The position numbers and the translations under genes are program-made. From Mycobacterium sp. ACS4054 (GTDB lineage Bacteria > Actinomycetota > Actinomycetes > Mycobacteriales > Mycobacteriaceae): 64,000 bases of DNA. Of the stretch, positions 1 to 7,629 are shown in pieces (the stretch's first letter is position 1; each line of letters begins with the position of its first letter). The notes under the pieces were generated by a model, which saw nothing but the letters and a program-made list of their open reading frames with translations, did no database searches and had not been told where the DNA came from. The stretch covers positions 1 through 64,000 of the forward strand of contig NZ_LZHV01000061.1 in the NCBI RefSeq assembly GCF_001667275.1. The letters run 5' to 3'.

Positions 1-1
1 C

Positions 2-841
2 CCCGGCGGCGGCGGCTGCGCGGGGAACCCCGGTGGGCCCGGCGGCACGCACAGCGGACCCGGCGGCCAGCAGGGCGGACCGGGTGGCCAGCAGGGCGGA
101 CCGGGCGGGCAGCAGGGCGGACCCGGCGGGCAGCAGGGCGGACCCGGCGGGCAGCAGGGCGGACCGGGTGGCCAGCAGGGCGGACCGGGTGGCCAGCAGG
201 GCGGACCCGGTGGGCAGCAGGGCGGACCTGGTGGGCAGAACAACCCGCAGCAGGGCGGCCAGAACAACCCCCAACAGGGCCCGCAGAACTCGCCGGCACC
301 GAACGACCAGGGCCCCCAGCAGGGCGGCCCGAACAACCAGCCGCCGGGTGAGCACGGGCAGAACCCGCCGGGCGGGCAGACCAACGCGCCGGCGAACGGG
401 CAAAACCCGCCGCCGCAGGGCCGGCAAGCGCTCAACCCACCGAGCACGCAGCCGGCGCACCCGCCCTACATTCCGCGCGGGACGTACGTCAGTGGGAACG
501 CCCAAATAGGCGGGCCCGGCGATGCGCGGGCGGGCTTCAGCGTCGTGGACCACGGGGCGCCCCCACCGCCGCCGCCGCGAGGCCATGGCTGGAACGACGG
601 CCCGGCCCCCGGCCACCCGCCGCCACACTGGGTGGGCGCACCGCCTCCGGGGGGCTGGGACGGCCCGCCGCCTCCCGGCGGATGGAACCGCCCGTGGTCC
701 GGGCCGCAGCGTGACGTCGTTCTCGCGCAGGCCGATTTCGGGCCGTTCCAGTACGAGACCTACACCGCCATACCGGTTTTCAACTGGCAGTTCGGCGGTT
801 GGGGCTTCTGGTACATGGGGGTTTGGGTTCCGCTGTACTGA
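2..841 (+). CDS. Partial Gly/Pro/Gln-rich exported-type repeat protein (5' end outside window)
   Basis: The frame is open from base 2 to a TGA at 839-841, so the N-terminus lies upstream of the window. The visible 279 residues start with a Gly-rich stretch, then nine copies of the heptad GGPGGQQ, an Asn/Gln/Pro-rich linker, and a His/Pro/Trp-rich part. The end is an aromatic tail rich in Phe, Trp and Tyr that finishes GVWVPLY. A collagen-like low-complexity body with a compact aromatic C-terminus suggests a cell-wall or secreted protein, but no signal peptide is visible because the start is missing. I recognise no catalytic domain. A GTG at 545 could give a shorter product, but the uninterrupted repeat frame upstream argues for one long gene. 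An Arg/Ala-rich alternative frame over the same repeats is taken to be a shadow. Function unknown. Confidence 0.7.
   Translation, partial: PGGGGCAGNPGGPGGTHSGPGGQQGGPGGQQGGPGGQQGGPGGQQGGPGGQQGGPGGQQGGPGGQQGGPGGQQGGPGGQNNPQQGGQNNPQQGPQNSPAPNDQGPQQGGPNNQPPGEHGQNPPGGQTNAPANGQNPPPQGRQALNPPSTQPAHPPYIPRGTYVSGNAQIGGPGDARAGFSVVDHGAPPPPPPRGHGWNDGPAPGHPPPHWVGAPPPGGWDGPPPPGGWNRPWSGPQRDVVLAQADFGPFQYETYTAIPVFNWQFGGWGFWYMGVWVPLY
53..241 (+). repeat. Nine tandem 21-bp units encoding GGPGGQQ heptads
   Basis: Nine consecutive 21-bp units run without gaps. The first begins AGC instead of GGC (Ser-Gly-Pro-Gly-Gly-Gln-Gln) and the last ends CAGAAC (Gln-Asn). Units differ mainly at synonymous positions of the Pro and Gly codons, so the peptide is better conserved than the DNA. 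That indicates selection on the heptad. The array keeps the frame of the surrounding gene and could change copy number between strains. Confidence 0.85.
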
Positions 842-938
842 CGGGCCGGCCCGAACCGAGCCGCCGACGGGCGCGGCCGCCGTAGCCGGTTGCGCCCGTT
901 GCCGGGCGGCGAGCCCGCGGCCGTGGCAGGCTCCGGGC

Positions 939-1178
939 ATGGATGTGCGAGAGAACGTCCGCCGAGCCATCGACGTGATGACGGCTTGGACGTCCGACAG
1001 CGGCAACGAATTCGCGTGGACCCGGCTCGTCGAGAACGTGATCGACGAGCCCGATGGCGAGATCATGCTGTTGATGGGCTTCGTCAACCTTGCCGGTGAG
1101 CTCGGTATCAAGCTGGAGAGGGCCACCGGTCAAGACGTGCGATCGCACCTGCAGGACATCGCCCTGAAGTACCTGTGA
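939..1178 (+). CDS. Small conserved-type hypothetical protein, 79 aa
   Basis: An ATG at 939 opens a 79-residue acidic, mostly helical protein (residues DVRENVRRAIDVM near the start, HLQDIALKYL at the end) with no signal peptide or membrane segment. The composition is that of a normal folded cytosolic protein, unlike the Arg/Pro-rich upstream extension of the same frame, so I reject the longer version starting at 522. It ends 10 bp before the convergent lytic transglycosylase-like gene. No family recognised; possibly a small regulatory or binding protein. Confidence 0.6.
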   Translation: MDVRENVRRAIDVMTAWTSDSGNEFAWTRLVENVIDEPDGEIMLLMGFVNLAGELGIKLERATGQDVRSHLQDIALKYL

Positions 1179-1188
1179 CCCGGGTGGG

Positions 1189-2133
1189 CTACTGCGGATG
1201 GGTCGCCAGGTAGTCCTCGACCGGGATCGGTGACGATGCGGCGTAGCCGACCGGCAGCAACACATCGCCGGCAGTGGTGACGTAATAGACATCCCACCGG
1301 TAGTAGGTGGGGAAAGCGGCGGGATCGCTCCCAATCAGTGCGGCGTACTGGTCGACCGCCTGGACGTAGGCGTGGGCGTGGTTGTACCCGTAGATGGCGC
1401 GATCGTGGTCATTGGCAAAGCCGTTGGCGGCGAGGAATCGGCCCGCGGCCATGATGCTGTCGCGCGGGGAGTTGACGTCGCCGCCTTGGCCGTAGGTGGC
1501 GAACGTCGACGGCAGGAACTGCATGGGCCCCTGCGCCCCGGCCGTGCTCACGCCGTTGATGCTGCCGAATCGGGTCTCGACGAGGTTGATCGCGGCCAGG
1601 TAGTTCCAGCCGACACCGGTCTCCGCTTCCGCCGCGTGGTAGTCGCTCATCAGCTCGTCGGCGGGAATGGGGGGGTCGATCCGCCACGGGGGCAGCGCGC
1701 TTTTCGCAGGGGTCATCGACTGCAGTTGTCGTCGGGCATCGAGGTTGCGGTCGTAGACGTCCACGAGTTCCGACGGGATCCGCGGCCGGGTGATGGAGTC
1801 CCATTCGGGGTGCCGCCCGATGGCCCGGTAGGCGGCCTGCTCGCGGTGCGCCGCCGCCGACAGGGCAGGTTCCGGGGTCGACGGGTCACGCAGCGCGCGT
1901 TCGTCGGCGACGAGGTCGTCGGATACCTGCGCCGGGTCCGACGCCAGCTGGGGCTGCGCGCCGAGGGGTGGATTCGGCGCTGCCGCAAGGGTTCTCGACG
2001 CGGCGGGGGTGGCGGGCGCGGTGACTGCGGTTGAACCGGTCGTCGCGGGCTTGGCGGTCGACGCCGAGCAGGCGACGGCCGCGAACACGACCGCGCCGAC
2101 GAGCGGCGCCGCGACGGCACGGTTACGGCTCAC
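1189..2133 (-). CDS. Lytic transglycosylase-like (SLT/MltB-type) putative lipoprotein
   Basis: The 314-residue product begins with a hydrophobic signal segment (about residues 7-21) followed by Cys22 in AVAC, a plausible though imperfect lipobox. A Thr/Ala/Pro-rich linker (30-60) and a helical middle region precede a lysozyme-like domain from about residue 165. That domain contains NLVETRFG with the likely catalytic Glu186, then the GAQGPMQFLPSTFATYG segment and YGYNHAHAYV. These are hallmarks of SLT/MltB-type lytic transglycosylases, which cut the MurNAc-GlcNAc bond of peptidoglycan to give 1,6-anhydro products. The start is GTG with an AGAGAA Shine-Dalgarno-like stretch upstream. Activity and lipid modification are inferred, not shown. 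Confidence 0.8.
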   Translation of the reverse strand: MSRNRAVAAPLVGAVVFAAVACSASTAKPATTGSTAVTAPATPAASRTLAAAPNPPLGAQPQLASDPAQVSDDLVADERALRDPSTPEPALSAAAHREQAAYRAIGRHPEWDSITRPRIPSELVDVYDRNLDARRQLQSMTPAKSALPPWRIDPPIPADELMSDYHAAEAETGVGWNYLAAINLVETRFGSINGVSTAGAQGPMQFLPSTFATYGQGGDVNSPRDSIMAAGRFLAANGFANDHDRAIYGYNHAHAYVQAVDQYAALIGSDPAAFPTYYRWDVYYVTTAGDVLLPVGYAASSPIPVEDYLATHPQ

Positions 2134-2292
2134 TAGGGTTCTCTTTCGTCGAGTTGCCGTGAACAGTCTTTCGCATCGAGGGCCTTGACAGCAATGCCGT
2201 AACGGCCCCTGGCGAATGCCGTTTCGAGTTGCGGGCGGCCGCAGGCTATTTCACACTGGAGGATCGGCTTCCCAGCAGAGTGGAACAGTTAC

Positions 2293-2586
2293 ATGCCCGA
2301 CCGCGAACGCACCGCCAAACGAACCGTGATTCGTCGAGCTTCCGACCGCGCGGACTCGAATTTCGCCCGTCGCCTAATCGGTCCGGTGATGATCGCGGCG
2401 ATGGTCACGGCGCTTTTCGGCGCACCGGATACTCGCCCGCAGTTGCCACCCGGGTGCGCGATCGGTTGGACGATGGTCGGCGGCGTGCTGATTTACGTGC
2501 CGGACTGCACGCATCGGTCGCCCGCTCCACCGCCGCCGCCGGACGGGCCCCCGCCCAACCCCGCTCCACCGCCAGCCGATCAGTAG
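2293..2586 (+). CDS. Small exported Pro-rich hypothetical protein, 97 aa
   Basis: The product has a basic N-terminal segment (to about residue 27), a single hydrophobic segment (about 29-43), then a short domain with two Cys (in PPGCAIGW and VPDCTH). It ends in a tail made almost entirely of Pro, Ala and Asp. The pattern is a secreted or membrane-anchored small protein with one possible disulfide. The same build (hydrophobic leader, paired Cys, Pro run) recurs in the gene at 3516-3827. It ends 2 bp from the stop of the convergent DUF4383 gene. Function unknown. Confidence 0.6.
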   Translation: MPDRERTAKRTVIRRASDRADSNFARRLIGPVMIAAMVTALFGAPDTRPQLPPGCAIGWTMVGGVLIYVPDCTHRSPAPPPPPDGPPPNPAPPPADQ

Positions 2587-2588
2587 TT

Positions 2589-3353
2589 TCAGCGGCGGCG
2601 CATCCAGATGATGATGCCGACGACAAGCACCACGATCACCAAGACCGCAGGCGCGACGCCGCTCGAACGCCGCGCCGCGGAATGCCCCAATGCTGTTGGC
2701 TCGCTGACCTTCTGGGGTGGGGAGGCAACTTCGGGCGGCGGGATGCTTGGCCCGGGGTGGCTGTCGAGGGTTCCCATCTCCGGCTCGGGCGGCACCGCGC
2801 CCGGCGATGCGGCCTCGCGCTCGAAAACCGCTCCGGAGGCCGCGGACTGCTGCTGGTCGCGGTCGCTTCCCCGCCGCGGCACCCAGGCCTCGTCCCCCAA
2901 CTCGTCGGGAATCAGCCATAACAGCAGGGCCAGGTTGACCACCGCCAGGACGCCGTGCAGGACGATGTCGGCTGCGTGGAACCCCAGCGGCGTCGGCGTC
3001 GTACGCGCGGTGGCGACGCTGCTGAAAAACAACAACAGCGTGTAACCCACGGCACTCAACGCCGTAACCGCCACGGCCGCACGGCGTTTGGCGACGGCCG
3101 CGATGGCCAGCACTCCGAGCGCCAGCAGTGTCGCGCTATGCGCCGGAGCCGACGCCAGGCCGAGAACTGGGACGCCGGTCGGGCCGGCGTGCGGATGCAA
3201 GGCAGCCGAAAGCAGCCCGGCGACGCCGAACGCGCTCACCAACACGCCCTCGGCGAGCAGCCACCAACGCCCGGTGCGGAAACGTCCCGGGTCCGTCGGG
3301 ACCCTGTGCAATCCCGACGTCAGCCCGGGAACGGGCCCCGCCGTAACCGGCAT
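2589..3353 (-). CDS. DUF4383-type multi-spanning membrane protein
   Basis: The 254-residue protein has four hydrophobic segments in its first 145 residues: around residues 30-50, 62-85, 90-110 and 122-143. The second half is hydrophilic and Pro/Glu-rich, and a final membrane helix ends in WMRRR. The arrangement and the HSATLLALGVLAIAAV and FHAADIVLHGVLAVVNL segments fit the DUF4383 family of actinobacterial membrane proteins. No catalytic motif is seen. It is convergent with the small Pro-rich gene upstream on the map. Molecular function is not known for the family. Confidence 0.7.
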   Translation of the reverse strand: MPVTAGPVPGLTSGLHRVPTDPGRFRTGRWWLLAEGVLVSAFGVAGLLSAALHPHAGPTGVPVLGLASAPAHSATLLALGVLAIAAVAKRRAAVAVTALSAVGYTLLLFFSSVATARTTPTPLGFHAADIVLHGVLAVVNLALLLWLIPDELGDEAWVPRRGSDRDQQQSAASGAVFEREAASPGAVPPEPEMGTLDSHPGPSIPPPEVASPPQKVSEPTALGHSAARRSSGVAPAVLVIVVLVVGIIIWMRRR

Positions 3354-3515
3354 CGCGGACCTCCAGAGTGAACGGCAAGTCTTTGATATCGGCTACCCAC
3401 TGCGGCCGGCCCTACGCATGCGGTTCTTGGTCCCGGCGGCTCGCCAAACGCGCGTCAAATAGCACTTTCGCAGCAACGCTGACGGGGATACGATCTCCCT
3501 GCACGGAGATTGGCG

Positions 3516-3827
3516 GTGCTCATCATGGCTAATCATTTCGCACTCATCGGCCCAGCCGTAATCGGTCTGGCCATCGCGACCACGTCCCTCTCGCCGGCGG
3601 TGAGTAGAGCCGCCGAATGTGGCCAAGGCACGGTCTACGACGCACCGTCCAATACGTGTGTCGTGCTGGCGCAGGCACCCGAACCAGTGGCTCCGCCACC
3701 GCCTCCGGAAGCGCCACCCCCGCCACCCCCGCCGCCTCCGCCACCGGCGTGGGGCGGCCCCAGGCCGCATGTCTGGGTCAGCGTCTGCGCGCCCATCCCG
3801 TTCGTGAACATCTGCGCGGGAATCTGA
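3516..3827 (+). CDS. Small secreted Pro-rich protein with C-terminal Cys pair
   Basis: A signal peptide (hydrophobic core IGPAVIGLAIATTSL, likely cleavage after SRA) is followed by AECGQGTVYDAPSNTC, a run of more than ten prolines, and a C-terminal segment with two more Cys ending NICAGI. Four Cys in a short secreted chain suggest two disulfides. I chose GTG at 3516 because GGAG at 3505-3508 lies seven bases upstream. TTG at 3510 is too close to that site, and ATG at 3525 is the alternative. The Trp-Val/Pro-rich ending resembles the C-terminal tail of the repeat protein at the window start. Function unknown. Confidence 0.65.
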   Translation: MLIMANHFALIGPAVIGLAIATTSLSPAVSRAAECGQGTVYDAPSNTCVVLAQAPEPVAPPPPPEAPPPPPPPPPPPAWGGPRPHVWVSVCAPIPFVNICAGI

Positions 3828-3971
3828 CGCCATTCATCTCGACGGCCCGGGGATTGAACTCGCCCGTCGGAATTGGCCGCGAAGAGGTTTCGCTATATCG
3901 CGGCGCCGTGACCCGTTGAAGAATAGGATCCCGTTCGTCCCACCGGTCGCCGATATGGTGCGAGGGAAATC

Positions 3972-5921
3972 ATGTCCTATCTCTTCCGGAGCAGATTCTC
4001 GGTCGCAGCGGTCATTTTCGCTTTAACCGTTGCCGCATGCTGCTCGCCTTCCCGGCCACCGGACGCTTGCGCGGCCCTGTCTGAAGAGATGTCGCAGCCC
4101 GCTGCCAGCGCGGATATGGACATGGGTATGGACGCCATGGACGGCGTGGGGATGCTGAGCCCGGAGACCAAAGCCTGTCCCTTGTCTGTCCTGACCGAGA
4201 ATGATCCAGCACCGCCGCTCTATTCCGCCATCGGAAGCGCGCATTGGTACGTGCCGGTGGGCCAAGATTATTTTGACCAAGGCTTGAGATTCTACTTCGG
4301 ATTCAACAACCGCGAAGCCTATCGTGCATTTCGCAAAGCGGCCGCCGAGGCCGAGGACAAGGGAATCAGTTGCGCGGCATGCTATTGGGCCCAGGCGCTC
4401 GTGCTTGGAGTCGACCTCAATATGTCGAAGGAGTTGCCGCTCGACCGCAAGACTGCGAATGAGGCGCTGCACCGCGCCCTGGATGCCAGTCCAAGTCCGG
4501 AAGACCGGGCGATCACTTACGCCTTGTTCGAACGCTATCAGAACTGCAATCCCAACGAGCAGGACGATGCCGAAGAGAGGAAATGTCAGAAGATTCGTAA
4601 CCGGACCTATTACGACGGCATGAAATCCGTGCTGGAAAGGTTCGGCCGAGATGACCCCAACGTCGTCACGCTGTTCGCCGACGCCGCGATGAACCTCACA
4701 CCATGGGGCTACTGGTATCAAGACGGGAAGCCGGTCGTTACGTTCTCCGCGCAGATCACCGAGGCGAGGGACGAACTGGAGAGGGCGCTGAAATTCGTCC
4801 AACGCCCGCGAAATGAAGGACCCATCCATTGGTATATCCACTTGATGGAGCAGTCGCCGTGGCCGGACGCGGCCAAGCAATACGCCGACTGGCTGGGACC
4901 GCTCGCGCCGAATTCGGGTCATCTCGTCCACATGCCGTCGCACATCTACTACCGCATGGGCGACATGCAGGCCGCGATCACGGCGAACAAACGGGCGGTC
5001 GATGCGGACGAAAGGTATTTCGCCCAGGAGCCGACTCTGTATCGTCCCGACGGCGACCGCTATAAGTATGGGTACTATCCCCACAATATTCATTTCGTCA
5101 TCGACGCCGCAGCGTTGACCGGCGATAAGGATGACGTCAACCGTTATGCGGACAAGCTGCTCGAGGCGGCTCCCGACAAAGCGAACGGGCTCCGCGCGGA
5201 CCTATACCGGGCCGTCTACTATCTCACCAGGTTGAATTTTTCCAGCACGGCGGATATCCGTAAATTCGTCGAACCCAATCCTTTTGAGGCACAACCGCTC
5301 GCCAACGTTGCCTACGACTTTGCGCAACTGATGGCGGATATATGGGAGGGGCAAGATTTCAAGCAGTCGGCCGGCAAATTCGACACCGACCTCGCCGCGT
5401 ACCGCAAAGCAACGGACAGATCGAACCCGACCTGCAACATTTACGCCCCCCAACGTCCTCCCGATCTGTGTCTGGCCGCGATCCTCGACAACCTGAGACG
5501 TGCGCGTACAGCCGCCGCAACCAAGAATTGGAGTGAAGCGCTGGCCGCAGCGGAAAGCGCTCGGAAGATCCAGGACACCCTGCGCTATGACGAGCCTTCC
5601 CTGTGGCCCTACCCCGTGCGCCAGACGGAGGCCTCGATTCTGATCCGCAAGGCGGATGCCGATAACACGACGACGCCAGCGGGCCGAGGCGATCTCGCGG
5701 AGGCCAAGCTGCGTCTGCTGGAGAGCCTGAATAAGGCAGCCACCGACGATCCGACCCAGATCCCGACTGGGAAGTATCCCGGAAACGGCTGGGCCTATTA
5801 CGGGCTGTGGGAGATCGCGACGCGCGACGGCTCCCTGCCGGCCGATGTCGCGAAGGCCAGGGCAGAACTCGACGCCCACTGGATGGGGACCGCTGAGTTC
5901 CAGACGCTCGATCGCATGTAG
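3972..5921 (+). CDS. TPR-type putative lipoprotein with Met-rich N-terminal segment
   Basis: The 649-residue protein starts with a signal sequence ending in VAAC (Cys23), a good lipobox, preceded by a GAGGG ribosome site. Residues 49-61 form a Met/Asp-rich patch (Met at 49, 51, 53, 56 and 61) reminiscent of periplasmic copper-binding segments. The rest is helical-repeat protein of the TPR superfamily: FDQGLRFYFGFNNREAYRAF, then CAACYWAQAL, HWYIHLMEQSP, MPSHIYYRMGDMQAAITANK and YYPHNIHF. These signatures belong to a TPR family common in proteobacteria but unusual next to phoPR in mycobacteria. Base composition looks less GC-biased than its neighbours (AT-rich codons such as aatattcat), hinting at acquisition. 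Surface-anchored binding or metal handling is a guess. Confidence 0.75.
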   Translation: MSYLFRSRFSVAAVIFALTVAACCSPSRPPDACAALSEEMSQPAASADMDMGMDAMDGVGMLSPETKACPLSVLTENDPAPPLYSAIGSAHWYVPVGQDYFDQGLRFYFGFNNREAYRAFRKAAAEAEDKGISCAACYWAQALVLGVDLNMSKELPLDRKTANEALHRALDASPSPEDRAITYALFERYQNCNPNEQDDAEERKCQKIRNRTYYDGMKSVLERFGRDDPNVVTLFADAAMNLTPWGYWYQDGKPVVTFSAQITEARDELERALKFVQRPRNEGPIHWYIHLMEQSPWPDAAKQYADWLGPLAPNSGHLVHMPSHIYYRMGDMQAAITANKRAVDADERYFAQEPTLYRPDGDRYKYGYYPHNIHFVIDAAALTGDKDDVNRYADKLLEAAPDKANGLRADLYRAVYYLTRLNFSSTADIRKFVEPNPFEAQPLANVAYDFAQLMADIWEGQDFKQSAGKFDTDLAAYRKATDRSNPTCNIYAPQRPPDLCLAAILDNLRRARTAAATKNWSEALAAAESARKIQDTLRYDEPSLWPYPVRQTEASILIRKADADNTTTPAGRGDLAEAKLRLLESLNKAATDDPTQIPTGKYPGNGWAYYGLWEIATRDGSLPADVAKARAELDAHWMGTAEFQTLDRM

Positions 5922-6031
5922 GGCGGCGCGCATCCCAGCAGCGCACCCCCGGGCCAATCGCATGAAACGGTACTGGCGAGCATCGCGCTTGGACGCAAGC
6001 GATGACACCGCGGGCCGCTGGGCGGTGGCCG

Positions 6032-6592
6032 TCAGGTGTGGACGATCAAACCCGCTTCGGTGTATGGAGCGGCCTGGGCGGGATCGTTGATCGTGAGGTA
6101 GAGCTCACCCCCCGCCGGCATAACGAAGCCGACGAACCCATGCGCGGTCTGGCCGTCGTGTAGGCCGCCCTGCTGCAGCGGGGGCATCTTGTCGAGCCGC
6201 CTGAAGTCGACCGCCATTGATGCCGGCCGGGGAGCATCGCCGGGGCGGGTCCATGGCTCATTGCCCCCGCCGTATCCGGCAAACATGTAGGCCTGGTCGA
6301 ACTGGAAGAACCGGTGGGACGTCCCGGTGATGGTCAGCTCCACCACGTTGCAGCCGGGGTCACCCGACGCATTCGCGAAATGGGAGGCGCAGCCCGGCGG
6401 CAACCACGTCGCACTGTTGACGGTGATGTCGGCGGTTGCGCCGCCGGCCGCCCGCACGTGCAGAGGCACACCCATCTCGCCGATCGGGAACGGTGGATTT
6501 TCGGACGTGGGCTCAGCCGAACCGGTGGCACACGAGCACGCGGCAAAGACCACGGCGACCGCGGCCGCGGCACCTACAGTTTCCGCGCGCAC
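6032..6592 (-). CDS. Putative lipoprotein with beta-sandwich (MPT63/DUF4352-like) domain
   Basis: The product has 186 residues. A hydrophobic leader ends in FAAC (Cys19), a probable lipid-attachment site, followed by a low-complexity Ser/Glu/Pro linker. From about residue 38 the chain alternates beta-strand-like segments (VELTITGTSHRFFQFDQAYMFAG, GFVGFVMPAGGELYLTIND). This pattern resembles the immunoglobulin-like secreted proteins of mycobacteria (MPT63/DUF1942, DUF4352). Family assignment is tentative and no enzymatic residues are evident. The tRNA-Thr gene lies 64 bp upstream on the same strand. Confidence 0.6.
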   Translation of the reverse strand: MRAETVGAAAAVAVVFAACSCATGSAEPTSENPPFPIGEMGVPLHVRAAGGATADITVNSATWLPPGCASHFANASGDPGCNVVELTITGTSHRFFQFDQAYMFAGYGGGNEPWTRPGDAPRPASMAVDFRRLDKMPPLQQGGLHDGQTAHGFVGFVMPAGGELYLTINDPAQAAPYTEAGLIVHT

Positions 6593-6656
6593 CCACAGGA
6601 CGTTACCGCAACGCTGCCGCGAAAACGCGCGTCATCCATCGGCAGTCACCGTATCG

Positions 6657-6728
6657 AGCCCCCTGTCAGGATTGAACTGACGACCGCTCGCTTACAAGGC
6701 GAGTGCTCTACCACTGAGCTAAGGAGGC
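6657..6728 (-). tRNA. tRNA-Thr (anticodon UGU)
   Basis: The minus strand folds into a complete 72-nt cloverleaf: acceptor GCCTCCT paired with AGGGGGC (one G-U), D stem GCTC/GAGC, anticodon stem CTCGC/GCGAG with loop CTTGTAA, and T stem GTCAG/CTGAC with loop TTCAATC. The anticodon is TGT, so it reads ACA/ACG threonine codons. The discriminator base is T. The next genomic bases are not CCA, so CCA must be added after transcription. Confidence 0.95.
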
Positions 6729-6756
6729 GGGATCAAGCCGGGTCAAGCGTAATCGG

Positions 6757-7473
6757 TCACTCGCCGCTGTCGATCACGCGCGTTGAGCGCACCGGACGCG
6801 ACGACGGGCGCCGTCGGCCCGGCAGCGGAATGCGGTCGGTGATGTTGCTCAGGGGGTTGACCACCATGGTGAGCGCGACGACGGCGTCCTGCAGCGTGGC
6901 GATCGCCGGTTCCAGCGCTTCCATCCCGGGCGTCAGCCGCGCCAGGGCGTCGGCGACGTCGGCGAGCTGATCCAGCGGACCGCGCTTCGCCGTCAACTTG
7001 TCGACCAGCCCGCCCTCGCTGAGCAGCCGGTCGGCCAGCCCGTCCTCGGCCAGCAACCGCTCGATCAACCCGTCCTCGGCGACCAGCTGGTCCGCCAGCC
7101 CGCCTGGCTGCAGCGTGCGGTGCAGGCCGCCGCCCTCCGCGGTGAGGCGGTCCAGCAGGCCACCCTCCGACGTCAGCATGTCGACGACACCGCCCGGGCG
7201 CAGCAGCCGGTCGATCGGCCCGTCCGGCGCGACCGCCCGTCCCAGCGGCGCGTCGTCGTCCAGCAGTCGGGCGAGCCGGTTGGCGCGCACGATCGCGTCG
7301 TCGATTCCGAGCATGGACGTCATGGCGGTGGTGCCGGCGGTCCCGCCGTCACCCAGAGCTCGTTTCGCCACCCCCACCGCCGTGCTCGCGACGGTCAGGC
7401 TGGCATCCGCGGCGGCGAGCCCGACCCGTGCCGGGGCGGTCGCGGCCGAGACGATCCGTGCGGCGAAGTTCAT
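6757..7473 (-). CDS. Rv0756c-like protein with nine decapeptide repeats
   Basis: The 238-residue protein occupies the position of Rv0756c, directly upstream of and divergent from phoP. An Ala-rich N-terminal helix (1-40) precedes residues 85-173, which form nine tandem ten-residue units of the type GLxDRLLAEG, predicted to be amphipathic helices. A hydrophobic segment (ALEPAIATLQDAVVALTMVV) and a basic tail rich in Arg, Pro and Ser follow. The repeat pattern suggests a membrane-surface or coiled helical array; no enzyme motif is present. Because of its divergent position it may share the PhoP-controlled intergenic region. Function unknown. Confidence 0.8.
   Translation of the reverse strand: MNFAARIVSAATAPARVGLAAADASLTVASTAVGVAKRALGDGGTAGTTAMTSMLGIDDAIVRANRLARLLDDDAPLGRAVAPDGPIDRLLRPGGVVDMLTSEGGLLDRLTAEGGGLHRTLQPGGLADQLVAEDGLIERLLAEDGLADRLLSEGGLVDKLTAKRGPLDQLADVADALARLTPGMEALEPAIATLQDAVVALTMVVNPLSNITDRIPLPGRRRPSSRPVRSTRVIDSGE
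6955..7221 (-). repeat. Nine degenerate 30-bp units encoding G-hydrophobic-D-x-L decapeptides
   Basis: Residues 85-173 of the Rv0756c-like protein divide into nine ten-residue units, each starting with Gly and carrying Leu/Val at positions 2-3, an acidic or polar residue at 4, and Leu at 6 or 7. Examples are GPIDRLLRPG, GLIERLLAED and GLADRLLSEG. The last unit is one residue short. The order is conserved only at peptide level. Confidence 0.8.
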
Positions 7474-7571
7474 TCCACGAGTTTATTCGCGACGCGGACG
7501 CACCGACTTGCGCAGGTCCAAGCCGATGCGAGGATTCCTGGCAGACTACTATCAGAGTGTTGGCACTGAGC

Positions 7572-7600
7572 TTTCAGCAATCACACAACCTTCACATAGC
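7572..7600 (+). promoter_or_regulatory. Candidate PhoP-binding direct repeats upstream of phoP
   Basis: Between Rv0756c and phoP lie TTTCAGC (7572-7578), an ATCACACAA stretch, and CTTCACATAGC (7590-7600). PhoP of M. tuberculosis recognises direct repeats close to TCACAGC and binds its own promoter. These half-sites are near matches, 30-58 bp before the start codon. Assignment rests on similarity to that known consensus only. Confidence 0.4.
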
Positions 7601-7629
7601 TAACGTTCAACAAGAGGCAGAAGAACCTG

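Noticed and set aside
33..509. Arg/Ala-rich open frame across the heptad repeats
   Set aside because: It reads the same repeats in another frame; the Gly-Pro-Gln frame runs on to a structured C-terminus and is the better gene.
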